Positions 45,277 to 53,752 of a stretch of DNA of 64,000 nucleotides are shown in pieces (within the stretch, counting starts at the first letter, position 1; each line of letters starts with the position of its first letter). The notes beneath the pieces are model-generated. The model saw nothing but the letters and a program-made list of their open reading frames with translations, had not been told where the DNA came from and did not search any database. Made by a program: the position numbers and the translations under genes. Origin of the DNA: Planctellipticum variicoloris (lineage in GTDB: Bacteria > Planctomycetota > Planctomycetia > Planctomycetales > Planctomycetaceae); the NCBI RefSeq assembly GCF_030622045.1, contig NZ_CP130886.1, forward strand, positions 5,216,001-5,280,000, written 5' to 3'.

Positions 45277-46764
45277 ATGCCACGTCTCTGGATGACCGTT
45301 GCCCTGGGGGTCTGTTGCGCGACGGCCTCTCTCCAGGCCGACGACTGGCCACAGTTCCGCGGCCCCAACAGCAGCGGGATCTCCACCTCCGAGAAGTCGC
45401 CCCCCGTCGAATTCGGACTGGAGAAGAACCTGGCCTGGTCGGCGGAAATCGGCGACGGCATCGGCTGCCCCATTGTCGCCGCCGGGCGGGTGTTTGTCTC
45501 AGCGATGGTCAACCCGGAAACGGTCGGGCTGTTCGCCTACGATGCGAAATCGGGTGAGAAGATCTGGGAGCGGACCTGGCCGGCCGGGGACCTGGCCGAG
45601 ATTCACCTGACGAACAGCCACGCTTCGACGACCCCCGCCGCAGACGCCGAGCGCGTCTACTTCTACTTCAGCACGCTGGGCCTGCTGACCGTCGATGCGA
45701 AGACCGGGAAAGACGTCTGGCGGCAGGAGCTGCCTGTGCCCTTCTTCGTTTTCAAGTGGGGTCCGGGAATGTCCCCCATCCTCTACAAGGACCTGGTGAT
45801 CTTCCTGCAGGACGACGACCTCAATCCGGCGATCCACGCCTTCGACAAGCGAACCGGCGAATTGAAGTGGAAAGAAGACCGCTCGGAGATGGCGGTCAAC
45901 TATTCCCATCCCGTCATCTGTCCGACGGACGCCGGCGACGAACTGATCGTGGCCGGCACCGGCCTGCTGATCGGCTACGACCCTCTCACCGGAAAGCGTC
46001 TCTGGCACGCACGCACGCTGCTGAGGAACATCAAAACCACGCCCGTCGTCCAGGACGGCGTCATCTACATCTCGCAGCAGAGCGGCGGCATCGCGAATCA
46101 GTGGCTCGCATCCGTCGATCGGGTCGAGACCGGCAACAGCGACGGCAAGCTCTCCAAGGACGAGATTCAGGCCTTCGTCGGCAAGCGGCCAATCCCCGAA
46201 GCCTTCTTCAAGCGGACGTTCGACCGCGGCGACAAAAACGGCGACGGCCAGCTCGAAGGGGAAGAGCTCGACCAGGCCTTTCTCTTCCCCGGCAATTTTG
46301 CCGGCGCCCGCTATGACGCCGAGACCGCCGCGGACGAACAGATCCTCGCCGTCCGGGGCGGCGGGCGCGGCGACGTCTCCGCAACGCACATCCTCTGGAA
46401 ACATCCCACCAAGTACACCGACCACATCGTCTCGCCCCTCGTGGCCGACGGTCGCATGCTGCTGATCAAATGCGGCGGCATCGCCACCTGCTTCGATGCC
46501 TCCTCAGGCAACAGCCTCTTCGGCCCGGGCCGGCTCGGGAGCGAAGGCAACTACTTCGCCTCGCCCATCTACTCCCACGGGAAGATCTACATCGGCGGCG
46601 AGAACGGCCAGGTCGTCGTGATGGAAAGCGGACCGAAGCTCAACGTGCTGGCGGTCAACGATCTGGAAGACCCGGTGATCGGCACCCCCGCCATCGCCGA
46701 CGGCAGATTGTTCGTCCGCACGCGGACGAAGCTGATGGCGTTTGCGGAGGCCCCGGCTAAATAG
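45277..46764 (+). CDS. Secreted PQQ-like beta-propeller protein with EF-hand
   Basis: 495 residues. Signal peptide MPRLWMTVALGVCCATASLQA, then DWPQFRGPNSSGIS, the common planctomycete PQQ-like propeller start. Repeated blade motifs such as LFAYDAKSGEKIWERTW, LLTVDAKTGKDVWRQEL, IHAFDKRTGELKWKE and LIGYDPLTGKRLWHAR fit an eight-bladed propeller. A calcium-binding EF-hand DRGDKNGDGQLEGEEL (about residues 314-329) is inserted, together with a weaker one just before it (NSDGKLSKDE). No catalytic residues of methanol dehydrogenase are visible, so it may be a scaffold. Start ATG 45277 has GGAA upstream. Confidence 0.92.
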   Translation: MPRLWMTVALGVCCATASLQADDWPQFRGPNSSGISTSEKSPPVEFGLEKNLAWSAEIGDGIGCPIVAAGRVFVSAMVNPETVGLFAYDAKSGEKIWERTWPAGDLAEIHLTNSHASTTPAADAERVYFYFSTLGLLTVDAKTGKDVWRQELPVPFFVFKWGPGMSPILYKDLVIFLQDDDLNPAIHAFDKRTGELKWKEDRSEMAVNYSHPVICPTDAGDELIVAGTGLLIGYDPLTGKRLWHARTLLRNIKTTPVVQDGVIYISQQSGGIANQWLASVDRVETGNSDGKLSKDEIQAFVGKRPIPEAFFKRTFDRGDKNGDGQLEGEELDQAFLFPGNFAGARYDAETAADEQILAVRGGGRGDVSATHILWKHPTKYTDHIVSPLVADGRMLLIKCGGIATCFDASSGNSLFGPGRLGSEGNYFASPIYSHGKIYIGGENGQVVVMESGPKLNVLAVNDLEDPVIGTPAIADGRLFVRTRTKLMAFAEAPAK

Positions 46765-46785
46765 TCGCCCGTTCGACGAATCTGG

Positions 46786-47796
46786 CTATTCGTTCTCTTC
46801 GAGAAATTCGAACTGCGGTCCGGGAATCCCAATTTTCAGACCGTCAATCTGCCGCAGAATCCGGGCACGGACGTTATCGGTGTGTCCCCACGTCGGATCC
46901 TCCATGACGACAGCGACCGACTCCCCCTTCAGCACGCGGGGAAAAGTCCGCAACAGGATCACGATCCCGGGCGCAGCCGCCCGCATCTCGTGGCGCTGAA
47001 TTCCTGCGACATCCGTCACCGTCCCCAGCGATCCCCCGGCCGGAACAAAGTCTCCGAGTTCGATTCGCGGCTCAAAATAGCCGTCCACCGGCGACGGATT
47101 GCAGACCTGCAGGTGCCCGGAATTGTCGCGGGGATCTTCCACCACATGGCCAATCCGGCTCAACGGCGGCTTGCGGATCAGCATTCCCAGTTCGGCCATC
47201 ACATTCAGGCAGCCGTCCACATAGGCCCGCACCCCCTCCGGATCGCAACGTGCCGATCCCAGGTACTCGCAGTAAATCGCCGGGATACCGGCGTCGCGCG
47301 CCACGGACAACGACCGACCTTCGAGGTTTGGCGAGGTGCCCCAGATGATCGGCAGATTGAAGGCCCGCGCCATCCGGCGCTGAGCTTCCAGCACGGCGGG
47401 ATCGGCATGCAGCACATACCCCGCCAGCGGCGAGACCGCGAAGGTCGTCCCGCCGGAATGCAGGTCGATGTAGGAGTCGGCTGTCCGGATCAGCGCGCTG
47501 AGTGCCGCGGCGGTCTGCAGCGTTTCGCTCCCCTGGGAATCGCCGGGACAGACCCGGGCCAGGTCCAGACCGTCGGCCGCTGTCCGCTGTCCGCGCAGAA
47601 AGGCCCCTTCGTTGACGATCGGGACCAGCGTCAGCCGGCCGCATTGCAGCCGATGCTCATCCGCGGCGATCTCAAACAGATCGATGAGCCTTCGAATCGC
47701 CGCAATCGGCTCAAATTCGTCCCCGTGCACCGCGCCCGTAATGAGCAGGTGGGGACCGGGGGCATCCGTGAAAAACTCCCGCAGCCGGAGAGGCAT
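46786..47796 (-). CDS. Succinylglutamate desuccinylase/aspartoacylase family protein
   Basis: 336 residues. Zn-peptidase fold of the M14 AspA type: metal motif GAVHGDEFEP (H-x2-E), the second His in YIDLHSGGTTFAVSP, and a C-terminal barrel. It hydrolyses an N-acyl amino acid or another amide in the cytoplasm. The gene is divergent from the SSS symporter gene at 48064, and the symporter is paired with an aminotransferase; together these might take up and process an N-acylated amino acid, which is inference. ATG 47796 gives MPLRLREFFTDAPG; a longer frame is open. Confidence 0.9.
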   Translation of the reverse strand: MPLRLREFFTDAPGPHLLITGAVHGDEFEPIAAIRRLIDLFEIAADEHRLQCGRLTLVPIVNEGAFLRGQRTAADGLDLARVCPGDSQGSETLQTAAALSALIRTADSYIDLHSGGTTFAVSPLAGYVLHADPAVLEAQRRMARAFNLPIIWGTSPNLEGRSLSVARDAGIPAIYCEYLGSARCDPEGVRAYVDGCLNVMAELGMLIRKPPLSRIGHVVEDPRDNSGHLQVCNPSPVDGYFEPRIELGDFVPAGGSLGTVTDVAGIQRHEMRAAAPGIVILLRTFPRVLKGESVAVVMEDPTWGHTDNVRARILRQIDGLKIGIPGPQFEFLEENE

Positions 47797-48063
47797 GACG
47801 AGGAACTCGCATCGGGAACAAACCGGTCGCGACAGACGGTCTGTCAATCACTGACTGAGCATGGAACAAATACACAGACTGTCTGTTTTTTTCCAGTGCG
47901 CGGGGGGCAGGCCGCAACTTCGACCATGCGTCAGGTCCCGCGGTCACACATGTGCCAAGGGGTTCTTCGCCAATTTTCCGGCAGGGTCTTGCGTCCCGGC
48001 CGGACAGATGTGATTCTGCCTCCACGACTTGTCCGCTCGTCCGGCCCGAGGAACTCCGGCTCA

Positions 48064-49791
48064 ATGGCACAGACCCGCATCGCGACGATGGTTCTGATCG
48101 CACTTCTCACGGTCCTGTCGTTCGGAACGTCGGCATACGGGTCGGAACAGTCCGTGCAGGAGGCGACCGGCTCCGCCGGGGGGCTGGTCGCCATCGACTG
48201 GGTGCTGATCGGCCTGTACGGCGTCGCGACGCTAGCGCTCGGCTGGTATTACAGCCGCCGGCAGGAAACGACCTCCGAGTATTTCATCGGCAGCGGCCAC
48301 ATGAATCCGCTGCTGATCGGCGTGTCGCTCTTCGCCACTCTGCTGAGCACCATCTCGTACCTCTCCATGCCGGGCGAAACTCTGGGAAAAGGCCCCGTTT
48401 TCCTCGCCACGCTGCTGGCTTACCCGTTCGTCTACCTGCTGGTCGGCTTCTGGCTGCTGCCGGTCTACATGCGGCATCGCGTGACCAGCGCCTACGAACT
48501 GCTCGAAGCCAAACTCGGCCTCAGCGTCCGCCTGCTGGGGGCGGTGATGTTCATAGCGCTGCGGCTGGTCTGGATGTCGCTGCTGATGTACCTGACCGCC
48601 AAGGCCCTGGTGGTCATGATCGACAACGACGCGGTGATTCAGGGGCGCGACCAGCAACTGATCCCCCTCGTCGCCGTTGTAACCGGTATTGTGACCATCA
48701 TCTACACCTCGATGGGGGGCCTGCGGGCGGTCGTCGTCACCGACTTCATGCAGGCCATGCTGCTCTACGGCGGAGCGCTGGTCGTCCTGGGCCTGATCAC
48801 CTGGGACTTCGGCGGCTTCGGCTGGTTCCCGCTCGCCTGGCAGCCCCACTGGGACCAGCAGCCGCTGATCAGCTTCGATCCCAAGGTTCGCGTCAGCCTC
48901 ATCGGCAGCGGGTTGTCGCTGCTGATCTGGCACGTCTGCACCGCCGGCGGCGATCAGACCTCGGTCCAGCGGTTCATGGCCACCACCGACGCCCGCGCCG
49001 CCCGCCGGGCGCTGGCGATTCAACTTTCCTGCTCCGTCATCGTCGGACTGACCCTGGGACTGGTCGGCTTCGCGCTGCTGGGTTACTTCCAGGCCCATCC
49101 CGATCGCCTCCCGGCAGGCATGCGACTGAGCGCCGACGCCGACAATATCTTTCCCATGTTCATCGCCTACCACCTCCCCCCCGGCATCTCCGGCCTGGTG
49201 GTCGCGGGGATGTTCGCCGCGGCAATGTCCAGCCTCGATTCCGGCGTGAACTCCATCACCGCCGTCGTGATGACCGACTTCTTCGATCGATTCGGCTTCA
49301 AACCCAAGTCTGAGACGGGCCACGTCCGGGCTTCGCAGATTCTGGCCTTTTCCATCGGCCTGTTCGTCGTCGTCGGCAGCTCGTTCATGGGGGCGATTCC
49401 CGGCAACATCACCGCCATGACCCAGAAAACCTCCAACCTGCTGACGACCCCCATCTTCTGCCTGTTCGTCTTCGCCCTGTTCATTCCCTTCGCCCGACCG
49501 CTCGGCGTCTGGCTGGGCGCGATCACCGGCACGCTGACCGCCGCGGCCATCGCCTTCTCCGGGCCGCTCGTCGTCTGGCTCTCGCACTATGGCTTCGATC
49601 CCGCCCTCGTCGGCACCGAGGTCGTCCACACGGTCCACGAGACGACAGGCGTCGTGACCGAAACGGCGCAGGACCCGATCAGCTTTCAGTGGATCGCGCT
49701 GGCCGCGATCATCGTCAACCTGGGAGTCGGCACGGCGGTCAGTCTGCTCCTGCCGCGCCGCTCTCCCGCTTCTGGAACCTCCTCGACATGA
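48064..49791 (+). CDS. Sodium:solute symporter (SSS family)
   Basis: 575 residues with about 13 membrane segments. SSS pattern: TTSEYFIGSGHMNPLLIGVSLFATLLSTISYLSMPG, then RVTSAYELLEAKLG, GGLRAVVVTDFMQAMLLYGGAL, and the sodium-site helix GLVVAGMFAAAMSSLDSGVNSITAVVMTDFF. A possible signal segment precedes the first helix. It imports an unknown solute with Na+. Its stop codon overlaps the ATG of the following aminotransferase (ATGA), showing translational coupling. A frame that continues far upstream is antisense to the aspartoacylase-like gene and is not used. Confidence 0.94.
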   Translation: MAQTRIATMVLIALLTVLSFGTSAYGSEQSVQEATGSAGGLVAIDWVLIGLYGVATLALGWYYSRRQETTSEYFIGSGHMNPLLIGVSLFATLLSTISYLSMPGETLGKGPVFLATLLAYPFVYLLVGFWLLPVYMRHRVTSAYELLEAKLGLSVRLLGAVMFIALRLVWMSLLMYLTAKALVVMIDNDAVIQGRDQQLIPLVAVVTGIVTIIYTSMGGLRAVVVTDFMQAMLLYGGALVVLGLITWDFGGFGWFPLAWQPHWDQQPLISFDPKVRVSLIGSGLSLLIWHVCTAGGDQTSVQRFMATTDARAARRALAIQLSCSVIVGLTLGLVGFALLGYFQAHPDRLPAGMRLSADADNIFPMFIAYHLPPGISGLVVAGMFAAAMSSLDSGVNSITAVVMTDFFDRFGFKPKSETGHVRASQILAFSIGLFVVVGSSFMGAIPGNITAMTQKTSNLLTTPIFCLFVFALFIPFARPLGVWLGAITGTLTAAAIAFSGPLVVWLSHYGFDPALVGTEVVHTVHETTGVVTETAQDPISFQWIALAAIIVNLGVGTAVSLLLPRRSPASGTSST

Positions 49792-50711
49792 GCCAAACCC
49801 CGCCCCCCCGCCTGGCCTACGTTTCCGGACAGTTGCTTCCAGAGGACGACGCGAAGATTTCAATCTTCGACAGCGCCGTCATGCTCGGCAACGCCGTCAC
49901 CGAATCGACCCGCACATTCGCGGGCCAGCCCTTCCGTCTGGAAGAGCACATCCGCCGGCTCTACCGCTCGCTGAAGGTCGCCCGCATCAACCCCGGCATG
50001 ACGCAAGCGAACCTGCTGGAGACGACGCTCGAAGTCTTCGAAGCCAACCGTCCGCTGCTGAAGGCTGGCGACGACGTCTGGATCGTCCACAACATCTCGG
50101 CCGGCGTCTCCATACCCGGCTCAAACCCGCAGCAGTCGCACTCGGCGACGATCATGATCTTCACCGCGCACCTCGATCTGCGCGGCTGGGCGAAGTTCTA
50201 CCGCGAAGGCTGTCACGCGGTGACTTCGATGAGCCGGATGATTCCCTCGCAGGCGCTCGACGCCCGGATCAAGAACCGCAGCCGGATGGCTTACACGCTC
50301 GCCGATTCCGAAACCCGGCTCGTCGATCCGGACGCCCAGTGCGTGATTCTCGACATCCACGGCTTCGTCGCCGAGAACAAGGGGGGCAACATCTTCGCGG
50401 TCCGGGACGGCGAACTGCTGACGCCGACGTCGGAGAACTGCCTGGAAGGGCTCAGCCGGCAGACGGTGCTGGAACTCGCCGGCAAACTGGGCTTCCCGGC
50501 CCGCGAGACCCGGCTGCTGCCGTACGATCTCTACACGGCGGACGAAGTCTTCTTCACCAGCACCCCCTACTGCATCATGCCCGCCACAAAATTCAACGGT
50601 CTGCCGGTGGGCGACGGCCAGGTCGGCCCGATGACAAAGTCGCTGCTGCAGGCCTGGAGCGAACTCGCAGGCGTCGACATCGTCGCCCAGGCCCTGGCGC
50701 AGCTCGGCTGA
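49788..50711 (+). CDS. Class IV aminotransferase (branched-chain aminotransferase/aminodeoxychorismate lyase-like)
   Basis: 307 residues. Contains KISIFDSAVMLGNAVTESTRTFAGQPFRLEEHIRRLYRS, the PLP Lys in ARIKNRSRMAYTLAD (about residue 164), GFVAENKGGNIFAVRDGELLTPT and the final ADEVFFTSTPYCIMPATKFNGL. This pattern fits branched-chain aminotransferases, D-amino acid aminotransferases and aminodeoxychorismate lyase; the exact one cannot be told. It is translationally coupled to the symporter gene (4-base overlap), so it probably acts on what that carrier brings in. Confidence 0.93.
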   Translation: MSQTPPPRLAYVSGQLLPEDDAKISIFDSAVMLGNAVTESTRTFAGQPFRLEEHIRRLYRSLKVARINPGMTQANLLETTLEVFEANRPLLKAGDDVWIVHNISAGVSIPGSNPQQSHSATIMIFTAHLDLRGWAKFYREGCHAVTSMSRMIPSQALDARIKNRSRMAYTLADSETRLVDPDAQCVILDIHGFVAENKGGNIFAVRDGELLTPTSENCLEGLSRQTVLELAGKLGFPARETRLLPYDLYTADEVFFTSTPYCIMPATKFNGLPVGDGQVGPMTKSLLQAWSELAGVDIVAQALAQLG

Positions 50712-50782
50712 AGAAGAGAAAGCGGGAGAATGCGATGGGTGGCCGGCGGCTGGAGCGTCTTCGCGAAGCCCCGGTCCGGGGT

Positions 50783-51772
50783 TCACACCTGAAATGTCGA
50801 CGCGAAGTCCTCAAAGACTACTTGCATGGCGTGCGCTTCGTTGATTCGCGTCAGCAGTTCCCGCGGCAGAGATGCCGTTCCATGCCTGGCACCATGAAGC
50901 TGGCCGGCCATCGCGCCAATTGAATCCACATCTCCACCGCAAGCGACAATCTGCTGGATCATCGGCAGAAACTCCACCGCCTGTGTCGCGGCGAGAATCG
51001 CCAGCGGGACCGAGTCAACGACGTAGCCGGTCGCACCGAAGCGAGTCGCGTACTCGAGAACGGTCGGCGAGTCTTCCGCGATTTGCACGAAGCGATCTCG
51101 CATCCGCGAGTCCGGCAGCGCTTCGGCGAGTTGCGACATAAAGTCGTCAACTCGCGGCTGGTCGCAGGCGATTTTCTGAAGGGCGAGGAGCATTGCCAGT
51201 GCTCCGACGTAAGATTCGTCATTGTGATGCGTGATCCGGCAGACGTCGCGAAGCGTCCGCCGATCAGCCAGATCGTCCGGATTCAACAGGAACGCGAGCG
51301 GTGCAACGCGAATTGCCGCACCGTTGCCAGCCGATCGTTCACCGGTCGCTCCCACCAGCGCCCAATGTCCGCCGGCGGCCAGTTCGGTCAATGATTTGAG
51401 AGTGCTGGAGCCCAGGCCGGTAATACGTCGTCCGCAATGCCAAGTGGCGAACCGGGCAGCGATGGCTGCGGGATCGGCTCTACCCGCCGCAATGATCGCC
51501 TCGCAGGTAGCCAGCGTCAGTTGAGTGTCGTCAGTGATGCGCAGAAACGACTGAACCTCGAACGCAGTCCCGACTACGCAGTTCTCAAAGGGTGCGGCAA
51601 GCGCATCACCGAGTGCCCCGCCCAGCAGGCAGCCGAGGATGCAATCGGACTGGAAAAACGCTTCCAAACGACGCCTTCGTAACGAGCTCGGTTTCAATTC
51701 ACCTGTATCGGCGATGTTCCTGGAACTTAACCGCCAGCCGGCGCCGCATTCGATTGCCAGATGTGTTCGCAC
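50783..51772 (-). CDS. ADP-ribosylglycohydrolase family protein
   Basis: 329 residues from GTG 51772. Motifs: GGALGDALAAPFE, ITDDTQLTLATCEAII (TDDT metal-binding motif), AGNGAAIRVAPLA, VCRITHHNDESYVGALAMLLAL, and VACGGDVDSIGAMAGQLHGA with the second metal motif (GGDVDSI in place of GGDTDT). It should hydrolyse ADP-ribose linkages or related N-glycosides. It follows the MazF-like toxin gene by 19 bases on the same strand. A TTG at 51667 would remove a 35-residue N-terminal tail and may be the true start. Confidence 0.88.
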   Translation of the reverse strand: MRTHLAIECGAGWRLSSRNIADTGELKPSSLRRRRLEAFFQSDCILGCLLGGALGDALAAPFENCVVGTAFEVQSFLRITDDTQLTLATCEAIIAAGRADPAAIAARFATWHCGRRITGLGSSTLKSLTELAAGGHWALVGATGERSAGNGAAIRVAPLAFLLNPDDLADRRTLRDVCRITHHNDESYVGALAMLLALQKIACDQPRVDDFMSQLAEALPDSRMRDRFVQIAEDSPTVLEYATRFGATGYVVDSVPLAILAATQAVEFLPMIQQIVACGGDVDSIGAMAGQLHGARHGTASLPRELLTRINEAHAMQVVFEDFASTFQV

Positions 51773-51791
51773 CAGCTGATTCTACCGCGTT

Positions 51792-52115
51792 TCAGCGGTT
51801 GAGTCCCAACCAATGACTCACTACCGCCACGACCGATTCAAGTTGCCCTTCGTCCAGAACTCCCAGGCGACGAATCAACTTGGCAGCCGGAATCGTCACA
51901 AGGTTCTGGGCATCAAAGGCGCCGTGCTTGAGAAACGGCGCGGGAGCCTGAACCTCAAATCGCGAGCCGCGCACACTGGTAGTGTTCGAAATCATCGTCA
52001 CCAGAGCCCGGTCGGTGTCCTCCGTCGCGGGGATGCTCAGCACGAGGCAGGGCCGAGTCTTGGCGGCCAGCCCCAGATCCACCAGCCAGACTTCACCGCG
52101 GTCAGGGTTCCGCAT
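51792..52115 (-). CDS. MazF/PemK-type toxin
   Basis: 107 residues. Typical start MRNPDRGEVWLVDLGLAAKTRPCLVLSIP, then LVTMISNTTSVRGSRFEV, and C-terminal VTIPAAKLIRRLGVL. The family cuts mRNA at short sites. The ATG at 52115 lies inside the end of the upstream antitoxin gene (14-base overlap), the standard MazEF order. Confidence 0.93.
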   Translation of the reverse strand: MRNPDRGEVWLVDLGLAAKTRPCLVLSIPATEDTDRALVTMISNTTSVRGSRFEVQAPAPFLKHGAFDAQNLVTIPAAKLIRRLGVLDEGQLESVVAVVSHWLGLNR

Positions 52116-52299
52116 GCTGGCTCTCGATTGCGTCGAGCTCCAGGAACTGATCCTCGGCAAGACGGACGAGCGCGTCGTCGGACAGTTCACCCGGCACATC
52201 AGTCAGAACGCGGCGCAGCACGGCAACCGCGACTTCACGTCGATCGTCCGAACTCAGCTCATCAAAAGCCTGCAGGATCTGCCGTGCGGAATCTGTCAT
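52102..52299 (-). CDS. Antitoxin of the MazF-like pair
   Basis: 65 residues from ATG 52299. Short, acidic and helical: SARQILQAFDELSSDDRREVAVAVLRRVL, then DALVRLAEDQFLELD, a typical form for antitoxins next to PemK-like toxins. No AbrB or Phd fold is recognisable by eye. It overlaps the toxin start. A TTG at 52335 would add 12 residues. Confidence 0.85.
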   Translation of the reverse strand: MTDSARQILQAFDELSSDDRREVAVAVLRRVLTDVPGELSDDALVRLAEDQFLELDAIESQHAEP

Positions 52300-52554
52300 C
52301 GGAAGGCCATCGATTTCAATCGAGCGTCCAATCAATGTCGGCGCATTTGGTGATCGAACTCGTCGAGATTTGCCAACCTCAGAATAGCGGTCCGAGAACG
52401 TATGTCAACCGGATCTGTGGTCCGTTCGGCATTCCCCGGAGTCCTCAATACGCCCGGCATCCTGCCACAACAACCCAAAGACGCGCCCTTCGCAAATCCT
52501 CAGGCACGTGCCACCCAAGCTACGCGCCCGCCAACGAACTCTCTTCCAACTTCG

Positions 52555-52589
52555 CACTTTTCATTTTGCATTTCTCACTTTGCACTCTC
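52555..52589. repeat. Heptad repeat tract inside the 3' end of a methyltransferase gene
   Basis: Five in-phase units: CACTTTT, CATTTTG, CATTTCT, CACTTTG, CACTCTC. It runs into the last five codons (GESAK and stop) of the leftward gene ending at 52575. Confidence 0.85.
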
Positions 52590-53162
52590 ACCTTCCCCCA
52601 GAAACGCCGCCATCCCCGCGTCGTCCACCACCTGCAGCAGCGCCTTCCCCTGGTCCCGGTACGTCTCCCAGCTCAGTTCCGGCAGGATGCGCAGCCGGTC
52701 GGTGTTCGGCCGCGGCAGAATCACCCCCAGCCCCCAGTCGTCGTCGAGGACCGCCGCATCCACGTGGGGCCACGTCCGGACCACCGCCAGCGTCTTCCAG
52801 ACTTCGCCCGTCCAGATCCGCGGCTGCGGAGTCGGCATCTGCTGCATTTCCGTTTTCGGCAGGCAGTCGTGCAGGACGATCGCGCCGCGCGGATTCAGCA
52901 CCCCCAGGCTGTTGCAGACGTCGCACAGCGATTGCGCAAACGTGTGCCGGCCGTCGATGAAAATCAGGTCGAACGTGCGCTCGTTCTGGGAAAAGAACGC
53001 GTCCGACGTCAGTCGCAGCGTCCCGCCGCGAAGCGGATCGACGCCGACCTTCTCCGCGCACTCGACCGCGCGGAACGTGGCGTTCTGATGGCAGCCGATT
53101 TCGAGATAGGAAGTCAGCCCGCGATCGCAGATCAGCGCATTGAGCAGTTCGTCTCGCCGCAT
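52575..53162 (-). CDS. Class I SAM-dependent methyltransferase
   Basis: 195 residues. Motif I is TSYLEIGCHQNATF (about residues 17-30), followed by KVGVDPLRGG, the FDLIFIDGRHTFAQSL motif and GAIVLHDCLP, as in the Methyltransf_24 type. Substrate unknown; such genes are common in surface polysaccharide loci, but nothing here shows that. The last codons are repeat-derived. Confidence 0.87.
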   Translation of the reverse strand: MRRDELLNALICDRGLTSYLEIGCHQNATFRAVECAEKVGVDPLRGGTLRLTSDAFFSQNERTFDLIFIDGRHTFAQSLCDVCNSLGVLNPRGAIVLHDCLPKTEMQQMPTPQPRIWTGEVWKTLAVVRTWPHVDAAVLDDDWGLGVILPRPNTDRLRILPELSWETYRDQGKALLQVVDDAGMAAFLGEGESAK

Positions 53163-53409
53163 GGAACGTCTCCAGTGGAAGAAACCCCACTGAAGTTGGA
53201 ACTCTGGTAGCGGCAGGCCGTCAAGCCCGTTGCGGAAGTGTTCGAAGAAAATTCAGCAACAGGGGATGCGGAGAAGAGAGAGAAAGCCAGCGCCACTCGT
53301 TCCCAGGCTCCGCCTGGGCTGCGCGAAATCCGTCGTTTTCAGGGGCAATTGGCCTCGGCGAATCGTCGCGTTTTTGTTCCACTGGGCTTTTTGTTCAAGG
53401 AGGAACGTC

Positions 53410-53664
53410 ATGACCTGCGAAACCAGCGAAACAGCCGTCGCCCGGTATTCGTCGCCGGCGGGCAAGTTGGTGCGGTTCTTCGAGCGGAGTCGCAATCGGT
53501 GGAAGGCGAAGTCCGGCCAGTGGAAGCGAACCTGCAAGCTCCTGCAGAACCAGACCCGCGCCGTCGAGAAGAGCCGCGCGATGTGGCGCACGCGGGCCGC
53601 CGCGGCCGAACGCCGCGCGGCGGACCTGGAACGTGAGATCGCCGCCTTAAAATCCGGGCGCTGA
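53410..53664 (+). CDS. N-terminal part of two-frame transposase (coiled coil)
   Basis: 84 residues. A basic region (FFERSRNRWKAKSGQWKRTCK) is followed by a long heptad helix (TRAVEKSRAMWRTRAAAAERRAADLEREIAALK), typical of the leading coiled coil of some planctomycete transposases. It stops at TGA 53662. The +1 frame is open from 53651 and leads without a stop into the downstream transposase frame, so the two are probably parts of one protein joined by frameshifting, or one gene broken by an indel. Confidence 0.65.
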   Translation: MTCETSETAVARYSSPAGKLVRFFERSRNRWKAKSGQWKRTCKLLQNQTRAVEKSRAMWRTRAAAAERRAADLEREIAALKSGR

Positions 53665-53752
53665 CCGGGTCGCCGACGCAGCCCCTGGCCCCCTCCCGGA
53701 CGCCGTCCGACCGGCCCATCATGCGTATTCGGCAGCGGCCATCGGCCTGACG

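Noticed and set aside
46882-48063. Upstream extension of the symporter frame by about 390 codons
   Set aside because: It lies antisense to the aspartoacylase-like gene and has no domain; the symporter starts at 48064 before its first helix.
50783-52299. DarTG-type ADP-ribosylation toxin-antitoxin system
   Set aside because: The toxin is MazF-like, not a DNA ADP-ribosyltransferase, and the hydrolase is of the ARH type, not a macrodomain.
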